Source: Sweltsa coloradensis (taxonomy: Eukaryota > Arthropoda > Insecta > Plecoptera > Chloroperlidae). From it: a stretch of 64,000 nucleotides of DNA. Positions 1 to 13,505 of the stretch are shown piece by piece. Positions within the stretch are counted from its first letter, which is position 1. Each line of letters begins with the position of its first letter. The position numbers were made by a program, and so were the translations under genes. The notes below the pieces were generated by a model, which was not told the DNA's origin, did not search any database, and was given only the letters and a program-made list of their open reading frames with translations. The stretch spans positions 248,001-312,000 of the forward strand of contig JAMZAV010000903.1 in NCBI GenBank assembly GCA_024449915.1, read 5' to 3'.

Positions 1-1066
1 GCGTGTACCCAATCTTCACGTGAAAAAGTTCATAAAAGTGATTGGTAAACTGACAATATGTAGATCTTAACAATTTTATAGATTGTCGACGAAAGCACGC
101 TGAAAACAAGTAAAATGCCACCATTTGGAATGTTTAAAATAAAAATATACGTGGGTCGTGGGGCTATGCGCCGCAGACCCGCACTAATTGGAGGATCCCG
201 CCCCCCAAATCCCCCATTGTACCAGAGTATAGGCCCAAAATACTTCTTAACTTTAACTGGCAGTTCCAAAACATTCTTATAGGCCCGTCGAGCGTCTGCC
301 GTGTTATAAATTAACTACCGGAAATACGTATGGTTGTCATTATTTCGAAATTAGATTATACTTTTTACACAGGCAAATCAAGCAAATAGTCGGGAAAAAA
401 TATGCTGTTTATCCTGCAGTTCTGTATAACACACACAAAGAACAACACTGTGTTGTGCAAACGAACACAAAAAGAACAATGTTAATTTAGTTGTAAATAT
501 AGGCTGGAATGTTCGCCCCCCGGAAAAACTAGCAATTCCGAGTCTGGCTATTCAAACTGTACTGGCCACGAGGTCATATACACTGATCATGGAGCCGGCA
601 ACGTACTATATTTAACTCCATGCACTGATGACCCGCACCAAGGGATACACGGATACCATACCCAAACCCATCAGGAGACAATAACAACGATACTGGAAAA
701 GTTTGTGTGATGTCCAAGTCGAGGATTTGTCTTTTTTGCGGTGGGGAGGAGCGGCTACAAAAACTTTGTGGCCATGTGATGGATATTTTGATTTAGAATT
801 TGTTCTTGAATCTAATCTAACAGGGACGACACAGGGAGCAGTGTACAGGCCAGTATGTTGTTAATATGTTGGCAGGTAAAAAAATTAAAAAATAACTATA
901 TTGATCAATAAGCTAATAATTATCTCAAATGCTTCCTGGCTAAACAAATAGCTGTATTTGCCAACTGACAAATACCACCGGGGGGGGTCGCAATCGCTAT
1001 GCAGGGTATCAACTGATCTATCGGGGCCTAAGACAAACTTTTACTAAATTGTTATATACCGGTATT
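1..1066. other. Non-coding stretch with a G/C-run repeat relic
   Basis: No credible exon is seen. Positions about 140-240 hold a block of C runs and GCGCCGCAG-type sequence. In reverse complement it resembles the G-run block at 22180-22240 (GGGGGGTTTGGGGGGCGG followed by GCGCCGCAGGCG), so both are probably pieces of one repeat family. A C/G-rich patch also occurs near 975-990. The rest is AT-rich sequence I cannot assign. Confidence 0.4.
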
Positions 1067-1071
1067 CTAAC

Positions 1072-1139
1072 TTGAGCTCAGTTGGTAGAGCATCGGTTCG
1101 AAAAGCCAGAGGTTCTGGGTTCGATCCCCAGCTGGGGGA
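1072..1139 (+). repeat. tRNA-like sequence (tRNA pseudogene or SINE head)
   Basis: A good box A (GAGCTCAGTTGGTAGAGC) and box B (GGTTCGATCCCC) are spaced as in a tRNA. The T arm CTGGG/CCCAG pairs well. The 5' acceptor strand (TCTAACT) does not pair with the 3' strand (CTGGGGG), and the anticodon stem is poor. This therefore looks like a decayed tRNA or the polymerase III promoter of a SINE rather than a working tRNA gene. A GAA triplet sits at the anticodon position, but I would not name an isotype. Confidence 0.55.
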
Positions 1140-1666
1140 AACTTTTACAATTTGATACCAACATTCAATAATAAATAACGTAATCAACCAATGGTCGAAT
1201 AATTATTATTTTTTAAATCTCCGTTAAGGGATCTTTTTGTTGGCGGCGCCGGATATTATTAAGACAAAGTACCATTAAAAATATCCCCTGCTTGTTTTTG
1301 CATTCATTAATGGTGGATGTGCTTGGGCACATGAATTTTCAAACTTTCTGGGGGAGAGGGCTCCCGTTACCTCAAAGGTCACCAAAAACATTCTGTATAA
1401 AGAGGTCCTATCCTATGGTCCTTGTTGAAAGGCAAGAAGTTCGGTTTTTATGTTTTGATGAGACGTGACACAGGCATAGAAAAGTTTTGCTTATATTTAT
1501 GACTTGTTGAGATTATCAAATTATCAAAAACGCATTTTTCACAAAAAATAAAAACGCATTGAAAGGTAGGTACTGAACATGAAAACCACAATGGCATTTA
1601 CTGTAAGCCTACTCTCTTCTACAATTCACTGTTTATTCAAACTATCTCGTCACCTCTCATCTCCTG

Positions 1667-1700
<34 letters not shown>
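1667..1700. repeat. (GTAA)n microsatellite
   Basis: About eight uninterrupted GTAA/TAAG units. Confidence 0.95.
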
Positions 1701-2094
1701 AAGTTGGAAGTTGAACATGAAGTTCAGTTCAAATTTGGTGATAGCCAAGACTACTTTTATCAGGATGTATAGTTTTGTTTGCATATTTGAATGTATTTCT
1801 GTGTTAAGTTTCTAGGCATAATAGGAAATTTGCATAACATTATTTTATACTGGGTTAAGGCCACCTTCCTTTACACAAAAATATCTGATTTTCTTGATTT
1901 TGAGAATATTTCATTTATACAAGAAGGGTGAAAGTTTCCTACACATTTTGGCGGAAAAAAACAGGTCATACGTCACCGTGATACCAATCAACCAATCACG
2001 TAACGATATATCAAGTTACTTACTTTCGGAGATTATCTTGGCTGTACAAACTATTTATTTATTATTTATTTAACGTCTATCCTATTCAGTTATA

Positions 2095-2867
2095 CTAGGA
2101 AAACGCTTAAGTCCCGCCGCGTTGTTGGATGAGCGTAATTGGTGCATTGAGCTGCCATGTGTTATGCGGATTTTCTGTTGTTCTGTGAAAAAATCATTAC
2201 TAAGTTGAAGATTTTTAAAAATTAAATTAAATTAAATGATAAAATTAACTAAATTTTTTTTTTAAAATTAATTGTAATTTAAAAAAAGGAAAAAATCGTA
2301 ATATTGAAATTTTCATAAGAAATAATTATTCAATTGCGCACAAATTTTACACAAATATATGAATTTATAAAATTAAGGTTCTGTGAAAAAATTATTACAA
2401 TAGGATAAAGCATAATATAGGTGTTATAAGTCAAAGAATTGTTTTAAAAAAGAAAAAAAACGTAAAATTTCGATTTTCATGAGAAATAGTTTTTTGATTG
2501 CGCTCAAATTTCACACGAATACATAATTCATAAAATTAAGGTTCTGTGAAAAAATCATTAAAATCGGACAAAGCATGTAGGTGTTATAAGCTGAAGAAAT
2601 TTTTTAAAAATCGAAAAAAAATCGTAAAATTGCGATTTTCATGAGAAATAATTTTTCGATTGCGCTCAAAAACGTGGCAGTTCTTCGTTCAGAGATTTCG
2701 AAGGCCTCCATAAAATTTCATCGCAATTGGAGTATCGGTTTAGCCGGAATCGTGTTAACAGACACACAAAAATACAGGGAAAAAAAAGGAAAAAAAAAAA
2801 AACATTCCTGATTTTTTTCTCCAGTGTAGTGAAATGGAATCTTCGCTTCGCTCGCTACGCTCATCCA
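2095..2867 (-). mobile_element. H-family Helentron-like non-autonomous element, copy H1
   Basis: Read on the minus strand, it begins at T|TGGATGAGCGTAGCG and ends at CCTAG|T. Just before the 3' end is the inverted counterpart CGCTCATCCAA, followed by a hairpin with stem AACGC/GCGTT. The first part has GTAGCGAGCGAAGCGAAG-type short tandem units. An unrepeated AT-rich body makes up most of the length. It belongs to the same subgroup as H5 and H6. No transposase is present. Short ORFs through it are shadows. Confidence 0.75.
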
Positions 2868-3469
2868 AAAAAACTGATTTACAAAGGAAGACAACTAAAT
2901 AAATCTAATTACATAGATGCAGAAACTTCAATAAACTACATTTAAGTACATATTTGAAATATTAGCATTACAACCTTGAACTATTAGCATTACAACAAAT
3001 ATTAGCGTTAATAATATTATTAGTTAATTATTATTATTATATATTATATTAAATTATTATTAATAATATTAGCAAATATTAGCATTTTGACATCTAGTGT
3101 GCTCTAATATGCTTTATATTTTATTTTATACATTGAGTAATATCACAACGTAAGCTTTAAGCGCATTTTAATCTAGGTGCCCGTTAGGGCGCCGCAGCCA
3201 AGCCGCGGTGCGCTACACACTCAAGCACCTTATACACCAAGCAGAGTTGGGGTGATTTCGAGGTGTTACCCAGCCGTCATGTAACGTGATGTGAACTTGA
3301 AAACTATCACAATCGAGGGGATTTAGGTACCTGACAACACATTCCAAATTTTATTGGGGCACGACCATTCCTTCTTGGTGAAAAAATGGCTTGAAAACAT
3401 GCTCAAAATCACTTTAAGGATGTTAGCTACTCCTACTACTGCTACTACTGCTACTTACATCTAATACGT
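2868..3469. other. AT-rich non-coding stretch
   Basis: Includes an ATT/TAT-rich block near 2990-3080 with repeated ATTAGCATTACAA-like phrases. Nothing coding is recognised. Confidence 0.4.
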
Positions 3470-4090
3470 CGGCCCGCGATTCTGACCAGACGGGTGGGAC
3501 TACAATGTTCATATTTTACATGGACATTAAGGTTATAGTATTATAGTCTCTTTTGAAAAAAAAAGTTGAAAAAGTTTGTTGGAAGGCTTCCAAATAAAGG
3601 TTTTAAAATAAGCCTTATACAATCAACAAGTAACCATAGTTACTTGACACTTGTTGACGGTATAAGCAGAGTACGGCGGGAAAGTGCGATACGTAAACAA
3701 ATGGCGGACATTTTAAATTTTGCTTCTATGTGTGAAATGAGAAAAGTTGTCATTATACTCTCATAAAACAAATCAGAAACCGTCCCTGACCTAGGCCCAG
3801 ATGTAGAAAATTATTTATAATACAACAGTGTAGGTCTAAAGTTCCATTAGGCTATAGGACTAGATAAAATTATTACTTACATTACATGTTTGGCAAGCCT
3901 AGCCAACCCTAGGCCAGCACAACATAGTTCTGTCACACAATACACACAAACACAATGTCGAAGCAAGGTGTCAAAATAATATGCGCTTGCTCATCTGTTT
4001 GTTTACATAATTGCAACAATCAAATCATTTCACGCAACTCGTCTTTCGATTGGCCCGCGTTTATGAAGGCACTGCCATCTAAAATAAATA
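3470..4090 (+). repeat. Composite of two repeat fragments
   Basis: Positions 3480-3650 match the interior of the H elements at 18110-18260 and 62885-63060 (GATTCTGACCA.ACGGGTGG, then TTCATATTTTACATGGACAT). Positions 3690-3960 match the interior of the element at 54343-55318: GCGGACATTTTA, then GTAGAAAATTATTTATAATA, then CCAACCCTA. The two pieces are fused and neither has recognisable termini. Confidence 0.55.
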
Positions 4091-4391
4091 TAGAACTTTT
4101 TCGAGCTCTTTGCTATACGCATATCTTTTAAAGTGTCAAACGAAAACGACTTCGTTTTCAAATTGCGTTTTCAACAGTCATCTCCCACGAACTCAAGAAT
4201 TGGGGTCCAGTCCTTATACCGTCGTTATACCATGGTTATACCACCTATACCCAGGATGTACATGAATCCGGGTCTAGATATTTTACATCCTATATTGTTA
4301 TTGCTAATACCATAGAAATTAAATCAACTTTGATAAAATTATTATATTTTAACATATAATTTTGTAATGGAACTTGAAAAAGTAATGAGAT

Positions 4392-4807
4392 CACACACAT
4401 AACAAAAACTTGTAGAAATACAGCCAAACCTTACACACTCAAAAGAAATGAGATCTAAAAAAAGGGCCAAGCTCATCTACCCTTCCACATTTGCGCATTC
4501 TTAATTCATAAACGTACAGTGTCCCATAACAGCATCCTCGAAAAGCTTGGCAAAATAAAATTTGCATGTTATTACGTTTTAATTAATTAGAAAAAAGAAC
4601 TTGGATGAACTATTTCGTTTAAATTAATAATCGCAAATTCTATTTTGCCAAGCTTTTCGAGGATGCTGTTATGGGACACTGTACGTTTATGAATTAAGAA
4701 TGCGCAAATGTGGAAGGGTAGATGAGCTTGGCCCTTTTTTTAGATCTCATTTCTTTTGAGTGTGTAAGGTTTGGCTGTATTTCTACAAGTTTTTGTTATG
4801 TGTGTGT
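4392..4807. mobile_element. Foldback element with near-perfect 176 bp inverted arms
   Basis: The left arm (4392-4568) and right arm (4633-4807) are reverse complements with only about one visible mismatch (AAAATAAAATT against AAAATAGAATT). A 64 bp AT-rich spacer separates them. The outer sequence is CACACATAACAAAAAC and the inner sequence is CTTGGCAAAATA. There is no coding content. Such high identity points to a recent MITE or foldback insertion or to gene conversion between the arms. A clear target duplication was not found. Confidence 0.85.
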
Positions 4808-4989
4808 TGATACTAACCAAACACGATGTTGATTAAAAAACTTGAAAAAGGACATCAACTGTTGTTTATTGTTGGCCATTGTTGTAAGAACCAAAGACTT
4901 TGGTAAAAGGAGGGAATTTCGATGTTTATCTAGACGGCCGTGTTCGTCATGAAGGCAGGTGACGTAAGGCAGCCGTTTCAAAATAAATG

Positions 4990-5700
4990 TGCGGGAAATT
5001 TAAAAGGTCAAACTTTGACCCTCAATAGATATTGAACGATTAATTTTAAAAACTTTAAATTAACGTTTATATAATTTTTAGACGAATATCTATATATTGC
5101 ACATACTTTTATCGATATCTGGAACTTATGCAATTTCCCTATTTTTTAATGGTGTTTCTGTTTAGTTTGATTGGTGCTAGATTGGTATTATAATGTGAAA
5201 CAAAAAAAATCAGCAGGTTATAGCCGATTTAAGAAATTCACCCAAACGTAATTTTTTTTAAATTTCATGATCAACAAGCTTAAAATGTATGTGTAGACCT
5301 ATAATATTATGATTAGTGATGTAAAATATCCGGAAATATTTCTGGTGAAAAAAATTGAATGGTAACTTTAGGCTCCGGCTGTCTAACTAAAAGGGTATAA
5401 ACACCTCAGAAGGAATTGGCAAATAATATGGGATAGCCCTGGCCCATGAGTAACAAAGTTACAACTAGATTTAAAATATATTTTAAGAATGTCATATGAA
5501 AGAGCAGAAATTTTACTAACATAATTTATACGAATTTCGCACTAATCTATTTTCTAATATTTCAAGCTAAATGCCCCAAGATAAGAATGCACTGCCTCTT
5601 GGAAAAAAAAAATCGGGAAATATTTCCATTTCCGGTAAATATTATCTGCAAAACTTTGTATTAATTACCCAAGTATTAAATCAACTTTACTCTAGCTAGC
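4990..5700. repeat. Possible degenerate copy of the TTAA element
   Basis: Positions 5200-5250 (CAGCAGGTTATAGCCGATTT, then a CCCAAA run) resemble GAAGCAGGTTAAAGCCGATTTT in the elements at 19079-19718 and 46978-47737. The rest is too diverged to align by eye. Confidence 0.3.
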
Positions 5701-6620
5701 TGTCTCATCACTCATCAGTGGCAGAAATTGAGATGTGGTGGTGTGCACACGTCATACCTAATACAATGGGAAAAGCAAAAAATATATCATGTTCAAAATT
5801 CGTCAACTTATACTTTATTTGTTATCTCAATACCACAAATGTACATCTGCCAGTCGTTCACAAAGTAGTACTGAATAAGAATTTCAATAATAATTAATCA
5901 TTAAACATATATATAATTATATACATTCACAACCTCAAGCTTATCTTTTGGCACACTTTCGGATTATTAATATTACCTCACACACATACAATCTCAAATT
6001 TTGGCATACCATTCAAAATAAATTATATGCATATTATAGCACAAAAAGAGGAAAATAAAGAACTAAACACCCTTGTTGTGTGCCAGGGTGGTAGCAAGCA
6101 CCTTCAACAATAATTGTACAATTTATATGTAACATGAATACTATGTAAGTTATTCTTAGGGAATGTGGTTGATGTGCTATTGTTTTCAGGGGTTGAATTG
6201 TGAGTGAGTTAGGATACATTAGACAATTATGAAGTGATGTTACACGAAACTCAAATGTGACTGACTGCATGCAAATTAGGTACCTACACCCTCCAGAATA
6301 TTGTCTCTACCACATCGTACTAACAGAGCTTGACCAGACCAGTACAAAGTCCACAATATAGGTTGTTATAATAAACCCCGAGGCTGTTTCAGACCACTAG
6401 CTGCTAGCATAACCAAGTTTGGGGAAGTAATTTCTAGGGTAAGTTGAACTAAATGAAGTTTATGTTGGATGATGCAACACTGGGATACAATCTACCTAGT
6501 ACATATGCAGACATTATTCTGGCTAGTTTGTTACACGATATGGTGGCTGTTATTAGCCCCCCCCCCCCAGGATTTTCTTTTCTCTAAAATTATCTATCAA
6601 AACATGAAATATTAAATTAA

Positions 6621-7262
6621 CTAGTCCGCTTTGCGAACGCTTTTTCCAGTCGCGTTGAGGGATAAGCTTTTCTGGTTGACTATTTCTGTTCAATGATTAC
6701 TGTTGTGTGTCGTCATTGTTAGCGTGTTTCATTAAAGACAAGTGCAAGAGTGAACCATGTCTGCCTTCAATAATGTAAGGCAACAGACTGTGATCCTGCG
6801 AGTCCGAGGAAGTCAGAGAACCGACATGCATCTAGTGTGCCGGCAGCAAAAAGGTGCAAGGCGGCAAGGTCATATTGACCAATCGTTGCCCTAGATACGA
6901 TTTTAAAGAGATATATTTATTTGATTGTACCCAAGTTCATAACATGTCTAAGTACAGTGATTTTGAAAGTTCCTATAAAGTATTATCAAGATCGGAGTAG
7001 CCGTTTGCCCAGTCGCGGGCTAAATATCACAATAATATTGCATTAGAAATTTTAAAAAATCGTAAAAGAACGATATTCATGAGAAATATTTCTTCGATTG
7101 TACCCAAAAACTTGGCCAAGATTTTGAAGGTCCCCTTCAATTTTCATCAAGATCAAATCCGCCATTTGTCCGGTAGAGAGCGAACAAGCAGACAAGAAAA
7201 CAAACAAGAAAACACCCCAGCTATTTTTCAAGCAAATTTGAAGGCTTTGCTGCACTCATCCA
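6621..7262 (-). mobile_element. H-family Helentron-like element, copy H2 (diverged)
   Basis: The minus strand runs from TTTTGGATGAG at 7262 to the terminus GCGGACTAG|T at 6621. The AACGC/GCGTT hairpin around CTGGAAAAA is kept. The subterminal GCTCATCC has decayed to TTATCCC. The interior matches H3, H4 and H7: GTTCGCTCTCTACCGG, then GATCTTGATGAAAATTG. This is an older member of the family. Confidence 0.65.
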
Positions 7263-7527
7263 AAATTTTTGCCTAGGTACAATACTATTAAAGTTCTGTA
7301 GATTGGAAGTAAAAACGCCCCTCCCCCCCATGATTGTAAAAGAAGTACAGTATTGCTATATACAGTGTTTCAATTCATAGAAATGACGCCTTACAAGTCA
7401 TCTGTAATAATTTGTATTTTAGTTGAGCTATTATAAAAAATTGCAATTCAAGGCCTGAAAACAAAACACTGAGCAGAATTGCAAGTTAACAAACTTGGAA
7501 TTTTTAAACAAATGATGCACCTAGCCT

Positions 7528-8487
7528 AAGGTGTCCATATTTTCAAACTAAAAAAGCGGGACAAATTTCCGGTGGTTGTAGCTGGGGTCTGGGGAGAAGG
7601 CCCAGCCGCCGGGCTTTTTCGCCAAAGGCGAAAAAAATTTTCACCATAGGCCTACTACAATTATTTTGTCATGTTTTAACTGAAAATTGGCAACTCGGGG
7701 ATTACCTTAATGGATAATTACTATAGAAAATCTTGCTTTGCAGATCGTACAAAACACTTTGTCATTATCAGTCTCGTGTTTAACAAGGTAAGGAAAGTCC
7801 TTCTTAACATCGTCATTGAAAACACACGTTCAGGCGGCGGCATTTTACACACTCGCGCGTACGAGACGAAAAAACCATCTCGTAAAAGTGAGGTTATGAA
7901 GTAAAAATATGTTTTCAAATCAAAATTAGCTTCCCCACATTTAATTGCTGCTAATAATAATTAAATATCGAATTGCAGGCGAAGTAGGCTTGCAATCATA
8001 CTATTTTTTTTTTTTTTTTTATTTCCTCACAACAGCATTCCACTTTGTCACCCGAAAACCCCTGTTTTAGGAACAAAAACTCGTTTTTTATAGCGTCTGT
8101 AAACTTACACTTACGTTTCGGCATTCTGATCGCTGGACGCTCGATCGAGATCGACAAGAACGGAAACGATTCGCGTATCATGTTGCTCGGCTGCAAAACC
8201 ACAGCAACTTTGTTGGGGCTCGGGACAATTCGTGTTACTGATGCAGTCAACCAACCCCACCCCCCTCTACACTCCGCCTGCTGATAACGCATTCATTCGT
8301 GCAAAGTCAAGGCCAGCAGAAAAGTGTATACAGAATACGCGAAGAGTACGTTAATTTACAGCAGACGAGCCACGAGCTACACGTGAAATCGGTATATTTA
8401 CAAAAAACGGGACAAAACAGCGTCCCGTGAACAGTTGTCGGGACACCGGGACTGTCCCGTTTTTAACGGGACGAATGGACACCCTAA
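7528..8487. mobile_element. hAT-superfamily element with 8 bp target duplication
   Basis: The left end AAGGTGTCCAT and right end ATGGACACCCTAA form inverted termini. CCTAGCCT stands on both sides (7520-7527 and 8488-8495) as an 8 bp target duplication, typical of hAT insertions. Subterminal GCGGGACA and TGTCCCGT motifs are also inverted. The interior keeps only the start of a transposase-like ORF on the minus strand, so this is an internally deleted relic. Confidence 0.75.
8010..8124 (-). pseudogene. hAT-type transposase N-terminus (remnant)
   Basis: On the minus strand an ATG opens MPKRKCKFTDAIKNEFLFLK, followed by about 15 more residues including a CCC cluster, before a lysine run (AAA-rich tract) and a stop. 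An MPKRKC-F start with basic and aromatic residues is what I know from the N-terminal segment of hAT-related, ZMYM6-like transposases. Everything downstream (zinc finger, RNase H-like catalytic core, dimerisation domain) is gone. It lies inside the element at 7528-8487, which explains its origin. It is certainly non-functional. The family assignment rests on this short match only. Confidence 0.5.
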
Positions 8488-9386
8488 CCTAGCCTAATAT
8501 TTTACATTTTGTATTAGATACTATGTACTATACAAGAAAAGTGACTTCCAAGAGACTGCAGACCAAACATGTTATTTATCGTCTATTTGACAAGAGAGTT
8601 AGTCACTTTCAACATTGAGATGACGTGGTGTAGAATCACTTAATTCAAATAGTATGCCTATACACAAAGCCTAAAGAAAACTAGACTTACAATACAGTAT
8701 AGCAAGTCTGTATTACATGAATAATGGTTTGGTTGTACATTATATATAGTATACCACTAGTAAAAACTGCAAGAAATGAACATAACAGATAGTTACAAAT
8801 ACAATAAAATATAGTACCATTGATTGAACGCTGTAGCGTATATATACACATCAGGCAACTTTTCCAATGTACATCGACACAGAGGCCTGGGTGCAGATGC
8901 TCAGCATCTTAGAGTGCTGTGCCATACTTTCTTACTTTTCGAATTACATGGGGGAAAAAAGGAAAATGTTCTTGTTCTGGTTTCACCCTGCGACAGATAA
9001 CTTAATACTTATTTCTCATTCATAGCCCTTTTTTCCTCAAAGTCCATAGAACTTTGCAATTTTTTTTATAAATATTTAAAATTGTGTGCGAGACCAAACG
9101 GGGCTAAAATATAATTAACAAGCCATTAAAAAGGATTTTATAACCTTTCCAAGTATGCACAATTAAAAAGTATCTTGATCGATGTAATATTGAGGGTGTA
9201 GTTCAAAAAGTATGATCATACATTTTCCATATGAATCGTAGCGTTCCTATGCCAATTTGATCGAGATTTTGAACTTTGTCCAGTTGTACACAATGCTTGA
9301 GTATGTTCGTTGGTAACTAAGAAGACACAGTTGCTCCTTTTGTTTTTATTTGTACAGCATTTACATAGTTGCGTATCCATATTTCT

Positions 9387-9507
9387 AACTGTTCCGTACT
9401 AATTTCACTAGACAAAGTTCTACTAAGTTTGTTAGTTAGCTATTGGGGTTTTAGGGCACTTACTAACTTAGTAGAACTTTGACCAGTGATATTAGTACAG
9501 AACAGTT
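9387..9507. mobile_element. Small MITE with about 47 bp inverted arms
   Basis: AACTGTTCCGTACTAAT at the left pairs with ATTAGTACAGAACAGTT at the right. The arms continue through AAAGTTCTACTAAGTT and AACTTAGTAGAACTTT. The loop is about 25 bp. It has no coding capacity. Confidence 0.8.
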
Positions 9508-12500
9508 AATTTCAGTATAGTAAGTAATACAAGAATAAAATATGATTTACCTTTGATAGATAGCATCTGCACCAAGACAGACTGTTTAAAAATAGCATAA
9601 TGATAAACAAAATTACATATAGAGTAGTTTCCAAAATTGTCCCGTCACATCTCAAATCATATTCCTAAAAATGTATTCAAAAACTCAAAACCAGGACAGG
9701 AGTGACGTGTTACTTTATAGGAGTAATCATTTTATTTTTTTAACTTTGGAAAATGCAAGGGGTTTTTGTTGCAGAACTGAAGTTGCAAGAGGTGAGATTT
9801 GTTATGAGTTGTTTCACAAATAAAGTAGGTAGCACATAACAAAATGTTTAATTGGTACATCAGGAAAGAATACGTCACCAATGTGTCCCAGAAAACAGAG
9901 TTAAAAGCAAATAAATTGATTTGATTTTGATGAATTTTCTGTTTGAAAGGAGGAGGAAATGGCAAAATTATTATTAAAATTTTGGATTGGTAATCAAAAC
10001 TACTAATCTAAAATCAATTTCGCAAAATGGTAAACCCGTGATGACTTAAGTTACAGTTGTTTCAAATAACACGAAGAACTAAATAAAAAATTATGTTTTT
10101 GTGAAGTGTACTACAACTGAGTATAGGCCTCTACAGTACATGCAGAGGTTGCAGACAGGTATATCATATTATCTCTATTGATAGATAGGGAAATGCACTG
10201 CAAACTCTGCATGGAATATTACAACAAATGTATCTGTACCATTTTGGTAAAAGCAATGAGTGTTGCAGTTTAAAAATGCAGTCAGATTTGGTTAAACCAA
10301 AAGACAAAAATAGTTAGTGCATAGTTTGGAGTGAAACTGTACAAGGTCCTGGCTGGATAGTGAGGGGACCAAATATTTTACTACTTTTGGCTGTATTTAA
10401 ACACATAATGTAACCTACTTCTTCTCCCACAATATGTTAAGTACGGTAGTCTAAACAAACTACAGCCACATACTAAGATTGAATTAGCCATGTATTGAAA
10501 TATCAAATGTTAGCAGTGTTCTTCAAGGTCAATTATAGTGTACAATTATAGTGTACCTAGTTAATGCTGGAGTAACAATAAATTTGTAACAATATTACAT
10601 AAACATAAAAAAAGATGTGGATTTGCCTTTGGCATGTTTCTGTAAAAGAACAAAACATGTGCTGGGTATTACTATACCAAGAAAATTACATAGGTCTATA
10701 CGACGAGTAAAGTAGATTACAGCAGTAAACTCTTGTACATAAAATTAATTGTTTACTACTTAACAATCATTGAGAATATAATATAGTCCTTGTAAAATTA
10801 TTTAGTTCAAACATGTTTATAGCTATAAACAACTTGCATTAGATAGGCCTAAACTGATTTGAGGACAAAAATACTCGAATGAATTAGGTACATCTCGTTG
10901 TTGAGTTTAACTACCGTAAATGCTATACTATATACCTTGCAACAGAGCAAAAGAGCTCAAAACATGGTCAATAAATAATACTAATACTATTCACAACAGT
11001 TGAAATGTGCAACATCCAACTACTAGTACAGATTAGTGGAACATATTATGACTATCACATCATAATACAGTATAACCTATGCTGTGCATCAACAGAAAAT
11101 GACACACAAGGAACATACATTAACTATACATGAAAGAATTAGGTATACATCCTGTATCGCACATTATACAAAACAAATGGAAACAATAATGCACAGAACT
11201 AACGTACCGGTACATAGTGATATGCAAAAAATAAACACATTATTATTGATACCATATAAATTTAACTTTAAAGTGTAAGAAAAACATGTTGACTAGACTG
11301 TTTACTGAAGAATTGTAAAATCATAAAATGACAATGAAAATTGAAAAGTGAAAAAAGTGAAGTTGATAGCAATAAATTAAGAGCTAGTACCGGTAAGGCT
11401 GTGTTCTCCAAATACATCTGGAGTGATCAGGTTGCTCAGCACTCTTCTTCATAAGCGGAGCAGAGCGATCCGAGCTATCTCAGGCTGCTATGTTATTTTA
11501 ATTGTTGTAACTATTCAAGATGCATACACTGTATAAATGCAGGTACCGTACTGACAAAAGAAATCAAAATGCAAACAGCACTGATCTGTCTGACCGTTCT
11601 CCAAAAGAATTACCTCGGGTTGCCTGGCCTGGCCATGATTGCTCGGATAGACATTCCGATTAGATACGGATGTATTTAGTGAACAGATATTATACGTACT
11701 AAAACATAGAACTTAATAAATAGCCATACTTAAATTACAAATCCACAAATATTTACTTTGTAAGTGTGCGTGTATTTTTACCTAAATACTATACAGATAC
11801 CGAGTGATAAGTGATTACATATTTCCTTAGTACGTAGAATGTTGATTACTGAGTAACAGCGATGATTAGTCTTGAGGAGTGAGTTCCCAGAAGTGAATTC
11901 CTTTTTAGGGATCTTTTAGGGCATGCCTTCTTTTTCCAACCTCAGGAACTTGTAACTTGTGTGTTGTGCATGGGCAATGACTTACAAGAGCTATTTACAA
12001 AGCAAAACAAATACTATATTTTGCAAACATAGCTAAGTATGTTTGAATCCATAAATGAAATAAATGTAATTGTTAGGAAAATTACGTTCTGTACGTGTAC
12101 CGTATGGACCCTACATGTATTTCTGATAGGCTTACACATAGTAACCATTATACAAAATTTGGTACTTCTGTGGCACAACCATTTATAACTACGTAGGTAC
12201 ATACAATCTCAATGTTGTGGAAGGACGGAACAAAATAATAATTCTTGTAAAATGGAATCGTAAACCTAATAAATACTATACTGCCATGTACACGGTTAAA
12301 GTGTATTAATACGTATAATGTATTTACTTAAGCAAATGAGATCAATCCCCTAATAATTTAAGTAATGGTACTACGTATACTATAATAGGCTGCTATGAGA
12401 ATAAATTGATTTGAGTGCTAGGGGAATTTTGGGTGCTCAGATTTCTGTTTTTTTCTACAGATAAACAGTTTATATTATATTTCCCACTAACGAAAATTCA

Positions 12501-13458
12501 TGGGACAATTCATGGGACGCCGTAAACATATTTCTAAATTAATTAATCGGTTTTGAGTGAACAACATTAGTGAAACGTGCATAATCTACTTCTCGTTTTT
12601 TAGTGAAATCTGGCCATGTAGCCAAACTGCCTTTACTTGATTAGATCTATAGTATTGGATCACAACGTTTAAACTTTAAATCAATTTGAATGGTTCGTTT
12701 TCTGACACACAATTTACATGGGAATGGGAATTTCACGAATTGAAACTCATGATTTTGATTCTCCATATATTTACTGTTTAGTCTGATGCCATAATTGTTG
12801 TTTTCTTTGCAGCCAAGTGTGGATATCATTAGAACAATTCTTTATCAACATTCATAAGGCATATTATAATGATATTGGGCACCACATTGGTAACCAATCA
12901 GTGGCATCATCAGAAACCTGAACACGTGTACTTTTCACTTGCTAAAGTCTCAGCTGGCTCATGAAAAATGATGTACCTATATATTAGAATACCTTTAAAT
13001 ATAGTGTTTCGGTTGTCAAAATATTGTGCCAGGTACCCATCTGGTATCTAGTTATTACTATAGCTTACACTTACAATGTGATGTGGGATTCAGACTCATA
13101 GTCAGAGACCATTAAATAACTAAAATACTATCTACATTTAAAAAGAGAAATTTGGATCTCTCTATTTAACATTTACTTATACAGTGACTTAGATACACAA
13201 ATTTTACAACTATTTTTTTTAAATGTGCTATAAACCAGCTTGCGTAGTCTAAGTCCTAACGCACCGATAACTGCTTTTACAAACTAAGACAGAAGAAAAT
13301 AGCTGGATTTAAATAAAAGCCATCTTCGATAAGTTTTGATATGGGATTGGGGTAGTGATACTGGTGAGTGACGGGGATGACAATGACAGTGACACTATCA
13401 TAATTTGAGAAAATCTACAATATATACGTATATACACAACTGTCATCGTAGTGCCTAC

Positions 13459-13463
13459 ATTCA

Positions 13464-13499
<36 letters not shown>

Positions 13500-13505
13500 T
13501 ACATA
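13459..13505. repeat. (ATAC)n/(TA)n microsatellite
   Basis: Tandem CATA units pass into TATATA. The short ORF across it (YIHTYIHTY-type translation) is a product of the repeat. Confidence 0.95.

Noticed and set aside
1072..1139. Functional tRNA gene
   Set aside because: Acceptor and anticodon stems do not pair, so only the promoter boxes are convincing.
2727..2945. Lysine-rich 72-residue protein
   Set aside because: It lies across the 5' end of element H1 and reads through an A run.
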